Assembly: GCA_965203795.1 (NCBI GenBank)
Contig: OZ241915.1
Span: 682,001 to 746,000 of the forward strand
Origin: CBDBBY01 sp965203795
Lineage (GTDB): Bacteria; Pseudomonadota; Alphaproteobacteria; Rhodobacterales; Rhodobacteraceae
Direction: 5' to 3'
DNA length: 64,000 nucleotides
Both the position numbers and the translations under genes were made by a program. The notes below the pieces were generated by a model. The model saw nothing but the letters and a program-made list of their open reading frames with translations. It was not told where the DNA came from and made no database searches. Shown here piece by piece: positions 26,944-36,087 of this stretch (positions are counted from its first letter, which is position 1; each line of letters opens with the position of its first letter).

Positions 26944-27875
26944 AAGCTGGAGAAGAAGTTCGCGACGCGCCCGTAGAAGTAGTCCCGGATCTCGGAATTC
27001 TCCATCATCACCTCGTGCCGACTCTCCTGCACGAACTCCAGGTTCGCTCCGGGCCACCGGCTGTGCAGCATCCTGATGGCCTTGGGGTCCACAACCCGCT
27101 CCCTGGTGCCGAGCAGCGTCAGCACCGGATAGTCCGGAGGCTCGGCCTCGAGCAGATCCCTGCATTCGCGCAGCGCGGCATTGAGCCAGCCGTACGAGGG
27201 TCCGCCGGTGGCAAGCGCGGGCCTGACCTCGATTTGATGCCTGAGCTTCTTGAACATTGCCGCATCGGACGTAAGGGCGTTCTTTCCCGGATTCGCGATG
27301 TGGAGGTAGTTCCGGGCGTTGGTTCCGAACAGATAGCTCTTGCCTTGGCCCATCAGCACCTTGGCCCCGGTAAACGCAAGCGCGATTCTTCGCGCCAGCG
27401 GTCCCAGGTAGATCCTCCACATCGGTCCGGAGAACGCCGCCGCGCGGACCGGCAGGCCCTCGTGCAGCGATCGGAGGCCGACGCAGCCCCCCATGGAATG
27501 CGCCAGCAGATAGACCGGTCCCGGAGCTCCCAATTCCGGCAAGGCCGCGCGCGCAGCCGCGACGTCGAGCTGGAATTCCCGGAAGTCGCCAACATGGCAA
27601 AGTGCGCGATCGCTATGCGGGCGGTCGGAAAGACCCTGCCCCCGCCAGTCGAGCACGGCCAGGGAGTATCCGCGCTTCTCGAATTCGGCAGCGGCGTCGC
27701 CGTATTTCTCCACATACTCGGTCCGCCCGGGAAAGAGCAGCACCGTGCCCTCGGTCCCGTTCCGCCAAAGGGCGAGCCTGATTCGGACGCCGTCCTCTGC
27801 GTTCAGCCAGTAAGCGGCTCCGCCCTGCGGGCTGTCCATGATGTCTTCGAAGAGCGGAGCCGGGCTGTAGCTCAT
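26940..27875 (-). CDS. Alpha/beta hydrolase, lysophospholipase/monoacylglycerol-lipase type
   Basis: This 311-residue serine hydrolase has a nucleophile elbow AHSMGG (Ser127), an oxyanion stretch LFPGRTEYVEKYG and DWRGQG typical of the PldB/monoglyceride-lipase group. The TLLGTRERVVDP segment holds the Asp and QESRHEVMMEN the catalytic His. There is no signal peptide, so it is cytoplasmic or membrane-peripheral. Its start overlaps the stop of the upstream SCP2 gene by 4 bases, suggesting the two handle lipids together. Confidence 0.85.
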   Translation of the reverse strand: MSYSPAPLFEDIMDSPQGGAAYWLNAEDGVRIRLALWRNGTEGTVLLFPGRTEYVEKYGDAAAEFEKRGYSLAVLDWRGQGLSDRPHSDRALCHVGDFREFQLDVAAARAALPELGAPGPVYLLAHSMGGCVGLRSLHEGLPVRAAAFSGPMWRIYLGPLARRIALAFTGAKVLMGQGKSYLFGTNARNYLHIANPGKNALTSDAAMFKKLRHQIEVRPALATGGPSYGWLNAALRECRDLLEAEPPDYPVLTLLGTRERVVDPKAIRMLHSRWPGANLEFVQESRHEVMMENSEIRDYFYGRVANFFSSF

Positions 27876-28159
27876 CGAAGCCTGTTGCCCAGCTGCACCG
27901 CGATGTCGAGATTGCCCCCGACACGGAGCCTGCCGGACATGTAGGCGGCCGTCGCGTCAAGCTCGCCGCTGACTATGTCCTTGAAAGTTTCCGCGTCCGC
28001 GCTCAGCACGCAGTCTGCCTCTCCGCTCCCTTCGCGCACGCCGTCGGCGTCAAGGATGACGGTTCCGGCGCCGTCGATTTCGAACTTCACGCGGTGGGGA
28101 AACCCGGTTCCGAGCCTTCCGGAGAGCAGGCTCACGGCCTTTTCGACTGGACTGTTCAT
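27872..28159 (-). CDS. SCP2 sterol-carrier-domain protein
   Basis: The 95-residue protein is essentially one SCP2 domain: VKFEIDGAGTVILDADGV, ADCVLSADAETFKDIVSGELDATAAYMSGRLRVGGNLDIAVQL. Such stand-alone domains bind fatty acids, acyl-CoA or other lipids in a hydrophobic tunnel. It is translationally coupled (ATGA) to the lysophospholipase-like gene downstream on the minus strand, so it may present or remove a lipid substrate. Confidence 0.88.
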   Translation of the reverse strand: MNSPVEKAVSLLSGRLGTGFPHRVKFEIDGAGTVILDADGVREGSGEADCVLSADAETFKDIVSGELDATAAYMSGRLRVGGNLDIAVQLGNRLR

Positions 28160-28228
28160 GGCAAAACGGCGATCCTCTGCGGTCGGCTGTTCGCAATCGC
28201 AACGGATTCGACTAAGTTCAAGCGCGAA

Positions 28229-28795
28229 ATGCGTTCCCGCAAAATCCTTGCCCGCAGTTTGCAGACCTTGCTGCTATGCTTCGTCTGGCTGTCGGGCGCT
28301 CCGTCGGCGTCGGCGGAGGGCGACTCCGTCGATGCGCTGTTCGAGATGCTCCAGACCGCTTCGCCGGGCGAGGCGCGGGAAATCGAGCAAAGGATCGTCG
28401 AGGCCTGGTCGGAGTCCGGTTCGCCGACCGCGGACTTGCTGCTCCGGAGGGGCAGGGAAGCGATGTCCAAGCGGAGGTACGCCGAGGCGGCGTCCCATCT
28501 GGGGGCGCTGACGGATCTGGCGCCCGGCTTCGCGGAGGGGTGGAACGCGAGGGCCACGCTCTACTATCTGATGGGGAAGCACGAGTTGTCGGTATACGCG
28601 ATAGGCAAGACTTTGGCCCTGAATCCGCGCCATTTCGGAGCGCTGACGGGGCTCGGCATGATTTTCGAGCGGCAAGGCGATATCGAGCGGGCCTTGGAGG
28701 CCTATCTCAAGGTACTGTCGCTCAGCCCGAACCGCCTGCATGTCGGCGAAGCGGTAAGGCGGCTCTCCAGAATGGCCGCCGGCACGAGCGTCTGA
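28229..28795 (+). CDS. Periplasmic TPR-repeat protein
   Basis: This 188-residue protein has a Sec signal (LQTLLLCFVWLSGAPSASA). Three tetratricopeptide-like units follow: AMSKRRYAEAASHLGALTDLAPGFAEGW, then ATLYYLMGKHELSVYAIGKTLALNPRHFGAL, then GMIFERQGDIERALEAYLKVLSLSPN. TPR proteins of this size are scaffolds for envelope complexes; no specific partner is visible. The ATG at 28229 is preferred over an upstream open frame because it puts the signal peptide first. The helicase gene starts 22 bases downstream. Confidence 0.75.
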   Translation: MRSRKILARSLQTLLLCFVWLSGAPSASAEGDSVDALFEMLQTASPGEAREIEQRIVEAWSESGSPTADLLLRRGREAMSKRRYAEAASHLGALTDLAPGFAEGWNARATLYYLMGKHELSVYAIGKTLALNPRHFGALTGLGMIFERQGDIERALEAYLKVLSLSPNRLHVGEAVRRLSRMAAGTSV

Positions 28796-28817
28796 ATTCG
28801 AAACCGGCGGACATCAG

Positions 28818-31800
28818 ATGAGCGCAATTGGCGGCCGCGTGTCAGCGGTCCTGGGTCCGACCAACACCGGAAAGACCCTGTACGCCATCGAGCGGATGCT
28901 CGGCCATCCGTCCGGGATGATCGGGCTGCCGCTGCGGCTGCTCGCCCGGGAGGTGTTCGACAAGGTGCGCGCCATGCGCGGCCCGTCGATGGTCGCGTTG
29001 GTGACGGGCGAGGAGCGCATCGTGCCGCCGAAGGCGGTCTACTGGGTCTGCACGGTCGAAGCGATGCCGACAGCGAGCACCGTGGATTTTCTTGCCGTGG
29101 ACGAGATCCAGCTCTGCGGCGACCCCGACCGCGGGCACATCTTCACGGATCGGCTGCTGCACGCCCGCGGGCGGTCGGAGACGCTGTTCCTCGGATCAGA
29201 CACCATGCGGAACGTGATTTCGGAGCTGGTTCCGGACGCGGCCTTCCAGCGCCGGGGCAGGCTTTCGAACCTTACCTACACGGGCGCGAAGAAGATCTCC
29301 CGGATGAAGGCCCGCACGGCGATAGTCGGCTTCTCCATCGAAGACGTGTACGCGATCGCGGAGCTGGTCCGTCGCCAGCGTGGAGGGGCTGCCATCGTCA
29401 TGGGCGCCCTGAGTCCCAGAACCCGGAACGCCCAGGTCGAAGTGTTCCAGAACGGAGATGTCGATTTCCTGGTCGCGACGGATGCGATCGGGATGGGGCT
29501 CAATCTCGACATTTCGCATGTGGCGTTTTCCGGCCTCTCCAAATTCGACGGCCGCGAGTTCAGGCGGTTGGCCACGAACGAGCTGGCGCAGATCGCGGGC
29601 CGTGCGGGCCGGTTCCTCAAGAACGGCACGTTCGGCGTGACCGGCGATGCTCCGCCGCTGGAGCCCGGCGTGGCGGCCGCCATCATGGAGAACAGGTTCG
29701 CCCCGGTGCGGAAGCTGCAATGGCGGAATTCGGATCTGGATTTCGGATCGATCGAGGCCCTGATCGATTCGATCTGCGAGGCCAGCGGCAACCCCTTGCT
29801 TGCAAGGGCCCGCGAGGCCGACGACCTGCTGGCGCTTCGCGAGATTGCGCCCGCGCCGGAAGTTCGCTCGCGTCTGTCGGGCAGCCGGGACGTGAGGCTG
29901 CTGTGGGATGTCTGCCAGCTGCCCGATTTCCGCAAGATTTCGGCGTTCGAGCATTCGGACCTGCTGAAGAAGGTGTTCACGTTCATCAAGGATTACGGGT
30001 TCATTCCCGATGACTGGCTCGACGCCCAGATCGGCCGCATCGACAAGACCGACGGCGATGTGGATGCCCTGTCCCGCAGAATCGCGTTCGTGCGGACTTG
30101 GACGTATGTCGCGCAGCGCCGGGACTGGGTCGAGGATTTCGGGCATTGGCGCGAGCGGACCCGGGAGGTGGAGGACCGTCTTTCGGACGCTTTGCACGCG
30201 GTGCTTACGCGCCGGTTCATCGACAAGCGGACCAGCGTTCTCATGGGCCGACTCAAACGCAAGGAGGAGTTCTTGGCGGATATAAACGATCAGGGCGAAG
30301 TCAGCGTGGACGGCCAGCACATCGGCTGCATCGAGGGCTTCCGCTTCCGGCAGGACAAGGGCGCGACGCCCGGAGAGACCGAAACACTGAAGCAGGCGGG
30401 CCGCGCGGTGCTGGGGCCGGAATTCAGCCTGCGCGCCGCCCGCATGTACAAGGCCCCGAATTCCGAGCTCGACTTCTCGCCCGAAGGCGTTCTCACTTGG
30501 AACGGCGATGCCGTCGGCAAGCTGTCGGTCGGGCACGACATCTTCTCTCCGAAGGTCGCGGCGCTCGTTTCCGACGAGGCCGGAGACGATGTGCGCGAAA
30601 AAGTCGAGCGTCGGCTTTCGGCGTATGTCGAGCAGACCGTGCTAGCCACCTGCGGGCCGCTGCTTGCCCTCCGTTCCGACGAGGAGCTGGCCGGGCTCGG
30701 GCGAGGCTTCGCGTACAGGCTTGTTGAGGCGATGGGCGTTCTCCGGCGGACGGTGGTCGCCGACGAGGTCAAGGCACTGGACCAGGATGCCCGTCGGCCC
30801 CTGCGGAAGCACGGCGTCAGGTTCGGGCAGTACTGCGTGTTCGTTCCCGCTGTCCTGAAACCGGCGGCGACGCGGATGCGGGTTGTGCTCCAGTCCCTCA
30901 TGAACGGCGCGGCGCCGAACGCTCTGGCCAGCGGCCTCGTCACAATTCCGGTCGAGAAGGATGTCCCAGCGGAAAGCTACCTCTTCAATGGCTACTATCC
31001 TGCGGGTTCTCGGGCGGTCCGGGCGGACATGCTTGAGCGGCTCGCGGACATGCTTCGCGAGCAGGACCGGCACAATGGCTTCGAGGCGACCGCCGACATG
31101 CTTTCGATTACCGGCCTATCCCTTGAGCAGTTCGCGTCAGTGATGGAAGCTCTCGGCTACCACGCGGTCCGCGGAGAGCGGGGTCGGCCCGCTCGCGCCG
31201 AAAGCGACGAGTCCGGAGGTGCGCCGGACGACCCGGCCAGCCTTGAGCCGGCCTTCGTGGCGGACGATGCGTCCGCCGAGCCCCGCGGGGATTCCGCTGC
31301 GGAAGTCGGCGACGCTTCCGAGTCCGCGGGCGAAGGCGACCGCGCCGACGCGGATGCCAAGGCCGATGCGGACGTCAAGGCCGAAGCGGACGAAAAAACC
31401 GACGCTGAGGAAAGCCCAAGAGCCGAAGAAGGCGTCGGCGCAGCGGAAAACGCCGATGCAAGTGAACGCTCATTCGCTGAGGACAGCGTCGGCGCGGGCG
31501 AAGGCCCCAATGCCGAGGAAAGCGAAGACGCGGCGCAAGAGGCAGACGCAAGCGAAAAAATTGCCGCTGACGAAAAGGCGGACATCGCGGAAAGCCCGGA
31601 CACCGAGCAAAACGTCGCTGCCAATGACGCGGAAGGCGCGGACGAAGCAGCCGTCCTGGAAGACGCCGCCGAACCCGCGGCCGGATCGGATGCCGAGCCG
31701 GATAGCAACAGGGAGGCCAAGCCAGACAAGATCGTCTACTACACCTTCAGCGTGCGCCCGAGACGCAGGCCCCGGGATGCCGGGGGCGAGCGGGGACGCG

Positions 31801-32072
31801 GGCGGAAAACGGGACCGAAAAGCCCGGACGGGAAGCGCAATGGCGGAACGCCGAACGCCGCCGGAAGGCAAAGCAAGCCGGACAGCCAAGCCAAGAGGCC
31901 GAGGCGGAACCAGCGCGGCAGGAAGCCCTCCGAGGAGCGTTCAGAACGTCGGCCCAAGCGGGTCGGGAAAGGCGCCGCAGCGGACGCCCCGCCGCCTCGC
32001 GCGAAGCCCGCTCGGAAGGTTGACCCGGACAGCCCGTTCGCCGTGCTGATGGATCTGAAAGGGAAACTCTGA
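28818..32072 (+). CDS. SUV3-like superfamily 2 RNA helicase with long acidic-basic tail
   Basis: This 1084-residue helicase resembles mitochondrial SUV3 and its alphaproteobacterial homologues. Walker A is VLGPTNTGKT (11-20), the Walker B variant LAVDEIQLCGDPDRGH (about 90-105), the DAIGMGLNL motif near 224, and QIAGRAGR near 262. Residues to about 790 are the helicase plus an accessory domain. The tail is remarkable: about 170 residues almost only of Asp, Glu, Ala, Ser, Gly and Lys, in a loose repeat (variants of ADADVKAEADEK), then a Lys/Arg/Pro-rich 80 residues ending in FAVLMDLKGKL. RNA unwinding in degradation or ribosome assembly is inferred. The S4-domain gene often seen between this helicase and fdxA is missing here. 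Confidence 0.9.
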   Translation: MSAIGGRVSAVLGPTNTGKTLYAIERMLGHPSGMIGLPLRLLAREVFDKVRAMRGPSMVALVTGEERIVPPKAVYWVCTVEAMPTASTVDFLAVDEIQLCGDPDRGHIFTDRLLHARGRSETLFLGSDTMRNVISELVPDAAFQRRGRLSNLTYTGAKKISRMKARTAIVGFSIEDVYAIAELVRRQRGGAAIVMGALSPRTRNAQVEVFQNGDVDFLVATDAIGMGLNLDISHVAFSGLSKFDGREFRRLATNELAQIAGRAGRFLKNGTFGVTGDAPPLEPGVAAAIMENRFAPVRKLQWRNSDLDFGSIEALIDSICEASGNPLLARAREADDLLALREIAPAPEVRSRLSGSRDVRLLWDVCQLPDFRKISAFEHSDLLKKVFTFIKDYGFIPDDWLDAQIGRIDKTDGDVDALSRRIAFVRTWTYVAQRRDWVEDFGHWRERTREVEDRLSDALHAVLTRRFIDKRTSVLMGRLKRKEEFLADINDQGEVSVDGQHIGCIEGFRFRQDKGATPGETETLKQAGRAVLGPEFSLRAARMYKAPNSELDFSPEGVLTWNGDAVGKLSVGHDIFSPKVAALVSDEAGDDVREKVERRLSAYVEQTVLATCGPLLALRSDEELAGLGRGFAYRLVEAMGVLRRTVVADEVKALDQDARRPLRKHGVRFGQYCVFVPAVLKPAATRMRVVLQSLMNGAAPNALASGLVTIPVEKDVPAESYLFNGYYPAGSRAVRADMLERLADMLREQDRHNGFEATADMLSITGLSLEQFASVMEALGYHAVRGERGRPARAESDESGGAPDDPASLEPAFVADDASAEPRGDSAAEVGDASESAGEGDRADADAKADADVKAEADEKTDAEESPRAEEGVGAAENADASERSFAEDSVGAGEGPNAEESEDAAQEADASEKIAADEKADIAESPDTEQNVAANDAEGADEAAVLEDAAEPAAGSDAEPDSNREAKPDKIVYYTFSVRPRRRPRDAGGERGRGRKTGPKSPDGKRNGGTPNAAGRQSKPDSQAKRPRRNQRGRKPSEERSERRPKRVGKGAAADAPPPRAKPARKVDPDSPFAVLMDLKGKL

Positions 32073-32312
32073 CCGGCCTTCCTCCGCTTCGCGGACGACC
32101 GGCAGTAGGGGCGCTTCGAACGCCGCGGGATCGGAGCGGTGCCAAGAACGGACGCGCCGAGGCTCCGGCTCGCCGGAAACGATGTTGCCGCGATTCCCAC
32201 AGACCCGGAATTTGCGCCTGTTCGTTCCGGCTGCACTTGTGCGGTGCGGCTGCGGACAATATCTACCCGGACGCTCAGGCTTGCCCGAATCCGGGGCACT
32301 CGGGGTCCTTCA

Positions 32313-32651
32313 ATGACCTACGTCGTGATCGACAGCTGCATCGCATGCAAGTACACCGATTGCGTTGAAGTGTGTCCGGTGGACTGCTTCTACGAAGGCG
32401 AAAACATGCTCGTCATCCATCCCGACGAGTGCATCGACTGCGGCGTTTGCGAGCCGGAATGCCCGGTGGACGCCATCCGTCCCGACACGGAGCCGGGCAT
32501 GGAGGAATGGGTCGAGTTCAACAGGAAGTATTCCGAGATCTGGCCTGTGATCATTGAGAAGATCGATGCGCCTCCCGGCGCGGAAAGCCACGAGGGCGAG
32601 GAGGGCAAGCTCGAGAAGTACTTTTCCGAGAAGCCCGGCAAGGGAAGCTGA
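32313..32651 (+). CDS. fdxA: 7-iron ferredoxin FdxA
   Basis: This low-potential electron carrier has one [3Fe-4S] and one [4Fe-4S] cluster. The first motif is CIACKYTDCVEVCPVDC, with the spacing of the 7Fe type, and the second CIDCGVCEPECP. The 112-residue length and the C-terminal extension WPVIIEKIDAPP are as in alphaproteobacterial FdxA. The ATG at 32313 begins MTYVVIDSCI; an upstream open frame to 32139 adds non-homologous residues. The preceding 240 bases hold no gene that I can see. carD follows after 63 bases. Confidence 0.94.
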   Translation: MTYVVIDSCIACKYTDCVEVCPVDCFYEGENMLVIHPDECIDCGVCEPECPVDAIRPDTEPGMEEWVEFNRKYSEIWPVIIEKIDAPPGAESHEGEEGKLEKYFSEKPGKGS

Positions 32652-32714
32652 CTTCGGAATTCAGCGGCCCGCGCACCCGCGCGCGCCGCCGCCTAGCATA
32701 GCGAGGGTTTGCAA

Positions 32715-33227
32715 ATGGCCGCAAAGCGGAGAAGGAGGAAGTTCCGCGTCAACGACTATGTCGTTTATCCCGCCCACGGCGTCGGCAGGATCACCGGCGT
32801 GGAAAAGAGCGAGATCTCAGGGGCCGAGCTGGAGCTCTTCGTCATATCCGTGGACAGCGACAACCTGATTCTGCGGGTGCCCACCGCCAAGGTCGACGAA
32901 ATCGGGGTCAGGGTGCTGTCGACCTCCGAGGAAGTCGGCAAGGCCCTGACGGTCCTGAAAGGCAAGGCCCGGGTCAAGCGGACGATGTGGTCGAGACGGG
33001 CGCAGGAGTACGAGCAGAAGATCAACTCGGGCAGGATCATTGAGATCGCCGAGGTCCTGCGGGACTTGCACCGGAAGGACGAGCAGAAGGAGCAGTCCTA
33101 CTCCGAGCGGCAGCTCTACGAGACCGCGCTGAACCGGATGAGCCGCGAGGTCTCGGTTGTCGAGGGGATGAAGCAGGCGGCGGCGCAGGAGAAAATCACG
33201 GGCCTGCTGGCGGCCCGGACCACCTGA
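32715..33227 (+). CDS. carD: CarD-family transcription regulator
   Basis: CarD binds the RNA polymerase beta subunit through its N-terminal Tudor-like domain and stabilises open promoter complexes. The 170 residues start with FRVNDYVVYPAHGVGRITGVE, characteristic of the RID domain. A helical C-terminal domain follows (VGKALTVLKGKARV, WSRRAQEYEQKINSG, SERQLYETALNRMSREV). The ATG at 32715 follows GCGAGGG; a TTG at 32709 is the alternative. Confidence 0.94.
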   Translation: MAAKRRRRKFRVNDYVVYPAHGVGRITGVEKSEISGAELELFVISVDSDNLILRVPTAKVDEIGVRVLSTSEEVGKALTVLKGKARVKRTMWSRRAQEYEQKINSGRIIEIAEVLRDLHRKDEQKEQSYSERQLYETALNRMSREVSVVEGMKQAAAQEKITGLLAARTT

Positions 33228-33264
33228 ACGCCGGATTCGCAGGGCTTGCGCCGCGCCGCCCGGC

Positions 33265-34056
33265 CTACGCGAACGCGGCCAGGCAAAGAAGCGCGGACGC
33301 TTCGGCGCACTGCTGGCAAGCTCCGAGGACATCGCCCGTCTGCCCGCCGAGCCTCGACCGGGAATACAAGCCGACCGCCGCTGCGGCCAATGCGGCGACA
33401 GCCAGCATCGGCAGCGCTGTCCACCCGCAAGCCAGAATGGCAATCGCGGAGGCGATCGCAACTGCGCCGACGACCGTCCGTCCGGACGGCGCTCCCATCG
33501 AAGCCGACAACCCGTCCTCGCGAGCAGGCGGGACAAAATGCATCGCGGCCAGCATTGCGGCCCGGGACGACGCGCAGGCAGCCGCCAGCCCGCCGAACGC
33601 GGTCCAGTCGGCGGCCAGCCCGGCGACGCCCAGCCAGCGCGCAGCGAAAACGGTGATCAGCGCCAACGCGCCGAAGGTCCCGATTCTGCTGTCCTTCATG
33701 ATTTGGAAGACGGAATCCCGGTCTTTGCCGCTGAAGATCCCGTCGGCCGCGTCGGCCAGGCCGTCCTCGTGGAATGCGCCTGTCATCACCAAAAGGAGCA
33801 CGATGGCAGCCAGCGAAGCGGCTGCGGGCGACGCGCCCAGAACAGACAAAAGGAGGACGGCGGCGCCCGCTATCGCTCCTAGGAGGGCGCCTGCGATAGG
33901 CCAAGCCCAGCCGCTTTCGGCGGACGGGCGGGACGCGGCCGAGACGGGCGCAACGGTCAGGAACCCGAGCGAGACCCTCAGATCCTCGATCCAGTTTCCG
34001 TTTTCGGGGACAAGCCCGCCGAGTCGCATAGGCAGAAAATCCCTTGCGGCTGCCAC
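33265..34056 (-). CDS. cobS: Adenosylcobinamide-GDP ribazoletransferase
   Basis: CobS (CobV) joins adenosylcobinamide-GDP with alpha-ribazole to make adenosylcobalamin (phosphate), the last step of B12 assembly, in the inner membrane. The 263 residues form several Ala/Leu-rich helices and carry the motif GAFHEDGLADAADG followed by DSRIGTFGALAL, hallmark acidic and basic residues of the family. It is divergent from cobT across 51 bases, so they may share a control region. Confidence 0.93.
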   Translation of the reverse strand: MAAARDFLPMRLGGLVPENGNWIEDLRVSLGFLTVAPVSAASRPSAESGWAWPIAGALLGAIAGAAVLLLSVLGASPAAASLAAIVLLLVMTGAFHEDGLADAADGIFSGKDRDSVFQIMKDSRIGTFGALALITVFAARWLGVAGLAADWTAFGGLAAACASSRAAMLAAMHFVPPAREDGLSASMGAPSGRTVVGAVAIASAIAILACGWTALPMLAVAALAAAAVGLYSRSRLGGQTGDVLGACQQCAEASALLCLAAFA

Positions 34057-34107
34057 TTCGATTGGCCGTTAAGTTACGACGCAAAACCGGCGAAGGGAAT
34101 CGGGTCG

Positions 34108-35133
34108 ATGGATTACGAAGGGCAAGGCCCCGTCGCGTTCAGCGGCATCCGCGGACTGCTGGCGAACATGCCGTCCGCGGACATTCATGCGAGGGATTCC
34201 GCGCGGGAAAGGAATGGCGCGTTGACCAAGCCCGCCGGGTCCTTGGGGCGTCTGGAGGAGCTCGCCATCTGGTACGCCGGATGGCGCGGCGACGCCGCTC
34301 CGCAGATCGAAGCGCCCCAGATCCTGGTGTTCGCAGGAAACCACGGCGTCGCGGCGCACGGCGTGTCCGCCTATCCCTCGGAGGTCACCGGGCAAATGGT
34401 GGCGAATTTCCGATCGGGCGGCGCGGCGATCAACCAGCTGGCTTCCTTGGCAGGCGCGAAGCTCGACGTGCATCCGATTGAGCTGGATCGGCCGACGGGC
34501 GACATTTCCAGCGGGCCCGCGATGTCCGAGGACGAATTCGCGGAGGCTTTCGCAACGGGCTGGCGGGCTGTGGATGCGGCCTCGGATTTGGTGGTCGCAG
34601 GCGAAATGGGCATCGGAAACACGGCATCCGCCGCGGCGATCGCGTTCGCCCTCTACGGCGGTTCCGCGCAGAACTGGACGGGCAGGGGCACGGGCGTCGA
34701 AGGAGACCGGCTGCGCCGCAAGGCGGAGATCGTAGGGATGGCCGTTGATGCCAACCGCGCCGGGTGCGCCGACGGGATAGGCGTGCTTCGCTGCCTTGGC
34801 GGGAGGGAAACCGCCGCGATGGCCGGCGCAATCGTCCGCGCCAGGCACGAACGCATTCCCGTCATGCTTGACGGATACGTCTGCACGGCCGCCGCCGCGA
34901 GCCTGTCCAGGGACGAGGCACGGGCGCTGGAGCACGTCGTGGCGGGGCATCTTTCCGCGGAAGCTCCCCACCGGATGCTGTTGGATCGGCTCGGGCTGGA
35001 GCCGCTGCTTGATCTCCGGATGAGGCTGGGCGAAGCTTCGGGCGCCGCGGTTGCCGTGCAAGTGCTGAAATGCGCGCTCGCCTGTCACTCGGGAATGGCT
35101 ACGTTCGAGGCGGCGGGGGTGACTTCAGTCTAA
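34108..35133 (+). CDS. cobT: Nicotinate-nucleotide-dimethylbenzimidazole phosphoribosyltransferase
   Basis: CobT makes alpha-ribazole phosphate from dimethylbenzimidazole and nicotinate mononucleotide, feeding CobS. The 341 residues contain LTKPAGSLGRLEELA, FAGNHGVAAHGVSAYP, GEMGIGNTASAAA, HERIPVMLDGYV and the late catalytic glutamate region in MATFEAAGV. cobS lies opposite. Together they show that the organism completes the lower ligand of B12. Confidence 0.95.
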   Translation: MDYEGQGPVAFSGIRGLLANMPSADIHARDSARERNGALTKPAGSLGRLEELAIWYAGWRGDAAPQIEAPQILVFAGNHGVAAHGVSAYPSEVTGQMVANFRSGGAAINQLASLAGAKLDVHPIELDRPTGDISSGPAMSEDEFAEAFATGWRAVDAASDLVVAGEMGIGNTASAAAIAFALYGGSAQNWTGRGTGVEGDRLRRKAEIVGMAVDANRAGCADGIGVLRCLGGRETAAMAGAIVRARHERIPVMLDGYVCTAAAASLSRDEARALEHVVAGHLSAEAPHRMLLDRLGLEPLLDLRMRLGEASGAAVAVQVLKCALACHSGMATFEAAGVTSV

Positions 35134-35169
35134 GAAACGGCCGAACGGCTGCCGCCGCCAATGCCTGCT

Positions 35170-35454
35170 TCAAAGCGGCAGTGCCTCCTTTATCACGCGG
35201 GCCCGAATTTTGGGATGAAGCGATCTTTCGGTTAGCACCTCCACGCGGCGGTTGAGGAGATCCTGCACATCGGCCAGCAAAGCTCCTAACGCCAATCCTG
35301 TCCCATCGGGCGGCAACGTGACCAAGAGATCGACATCGCTATTCCCGTCGGCGTCGCCTCGCGCCATGGATCCGAACACCCTCACGTCTTTCAAGCCGTG
35401 ACGGCGTGCCAAGGCAAGAATCTCAGCCCGGTGGGATTCGATCAACGGATGCAT
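35170..35454 (-). CDS. Minimal nucleotidyltransferase, MntA/MNT family, no partner
   Basis: This 94-residue nucleotidyltransferase fold has FGSMARGDADGNSDVDLLV, the GSxARG...DxDL signature with the two catalytic Asp. In HEPN-MNT modules such proteins AMPylate and silence a HEPN ribonuclease. I see no HEPN gene on either side, so it is an orphan or the partner has been lost; the next bases upstream hold only an IS relic. Confidence 0.8.
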   Translation of the reverse strand: MHPLIESHRAEILALARRHGLKDVRVFGSMARGDADGNSDVDLLVTLPPDGTGLALGALLADVQDLLNRRVEVLTERSLHPKIRARVIKEALPL

Positions 35455-35737
35455 CGCAGGCGCCTTCGGCGCAGGATTCCCTAAATCCTTAAGTGAGCGA
35501 TCCCCTATTGCGCTTGGAAGGCGCGGAACTCAAGCCAGCGTTGCGAAGGCCACGACCCGCGAGGTGGACGCCCGATCCTGCGGGCTGATGAGGTCTTGCG
35601 GAACGAGTTCCCGGTTCTGCGAAACCCGGTCAACGAGTGCGCGGCCGGGAGCGACGTTCTTTGGTAAATCCTCCGGCGGCAGGCTCCAGATTCTGTCCGG
35701 CCGCCGGATTTGCGGAGCAAATAAAGGCAACCGGCAC

Positions 35738-35990
35738 GATTGGCCCGAGCTCAAGGGTGTCGGCAGATCAAGATCGGCCGCGAGCGGAAGGAGCGGGCTG
35801 AGCGGTCGGCCTGCTGCTACATCATGAACCGGGAGATTCCGCCGGAGTGCCTGCTGGAACGCGCCCGGAACTGCTGGGCGATCAAGAACGGCCTCCGCCG
35901 GGTTCCCGGTGTCTTCATGGACGAGGACCGGGAGACCGCCGCCGTGAACAACAGATATCTGATCAGCCTTTCCGCGAATGAAGTCGGAAA
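35738..35990 (+). pseudogene. ISAs1-family transposase relic
   Basis: Two plus-strand frames together resemble the C-terminal part of ISAs1 transposases. One reads DWPELKGVGRSR; after a frameshift near 35760 the other continues with ERARNCWAIKNGLRRVPGVFMDEDR, matching the family pattern ...HWAIENGLHWVLDVxFxEDR. The rest of the transposase and the ends are gone. The flanks (35455-35737 and 35991-36087) hold no other recognisable gene. Confidence 0.6.
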
Positions 35991-36087
35991 ATCTTGAAAG
36001 CGCCGCCCCTCAACATCGCGTCTGTCTTGAACAAAACGCTCCGGGGAACGCGCGGCTGTTCGGCTCGGCAATCGCGATCGCCGAGCC

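Noticed and set aside
31340..31680. Repetitive GC-rich stretch resembling a repeat array
   Set aside because: The repetition comes from the Asp/Glu/Ala codons of the helicase tail; units are irregular and without spacers, so it is not a CRISPR or tandem-repeat locus.
32237..32262. TTGTGC/CAATAT promoter before fdxA
   Set aside because: The spacing between the two boxes is only 14 bases, too short for a believable sigma-70 promoter.
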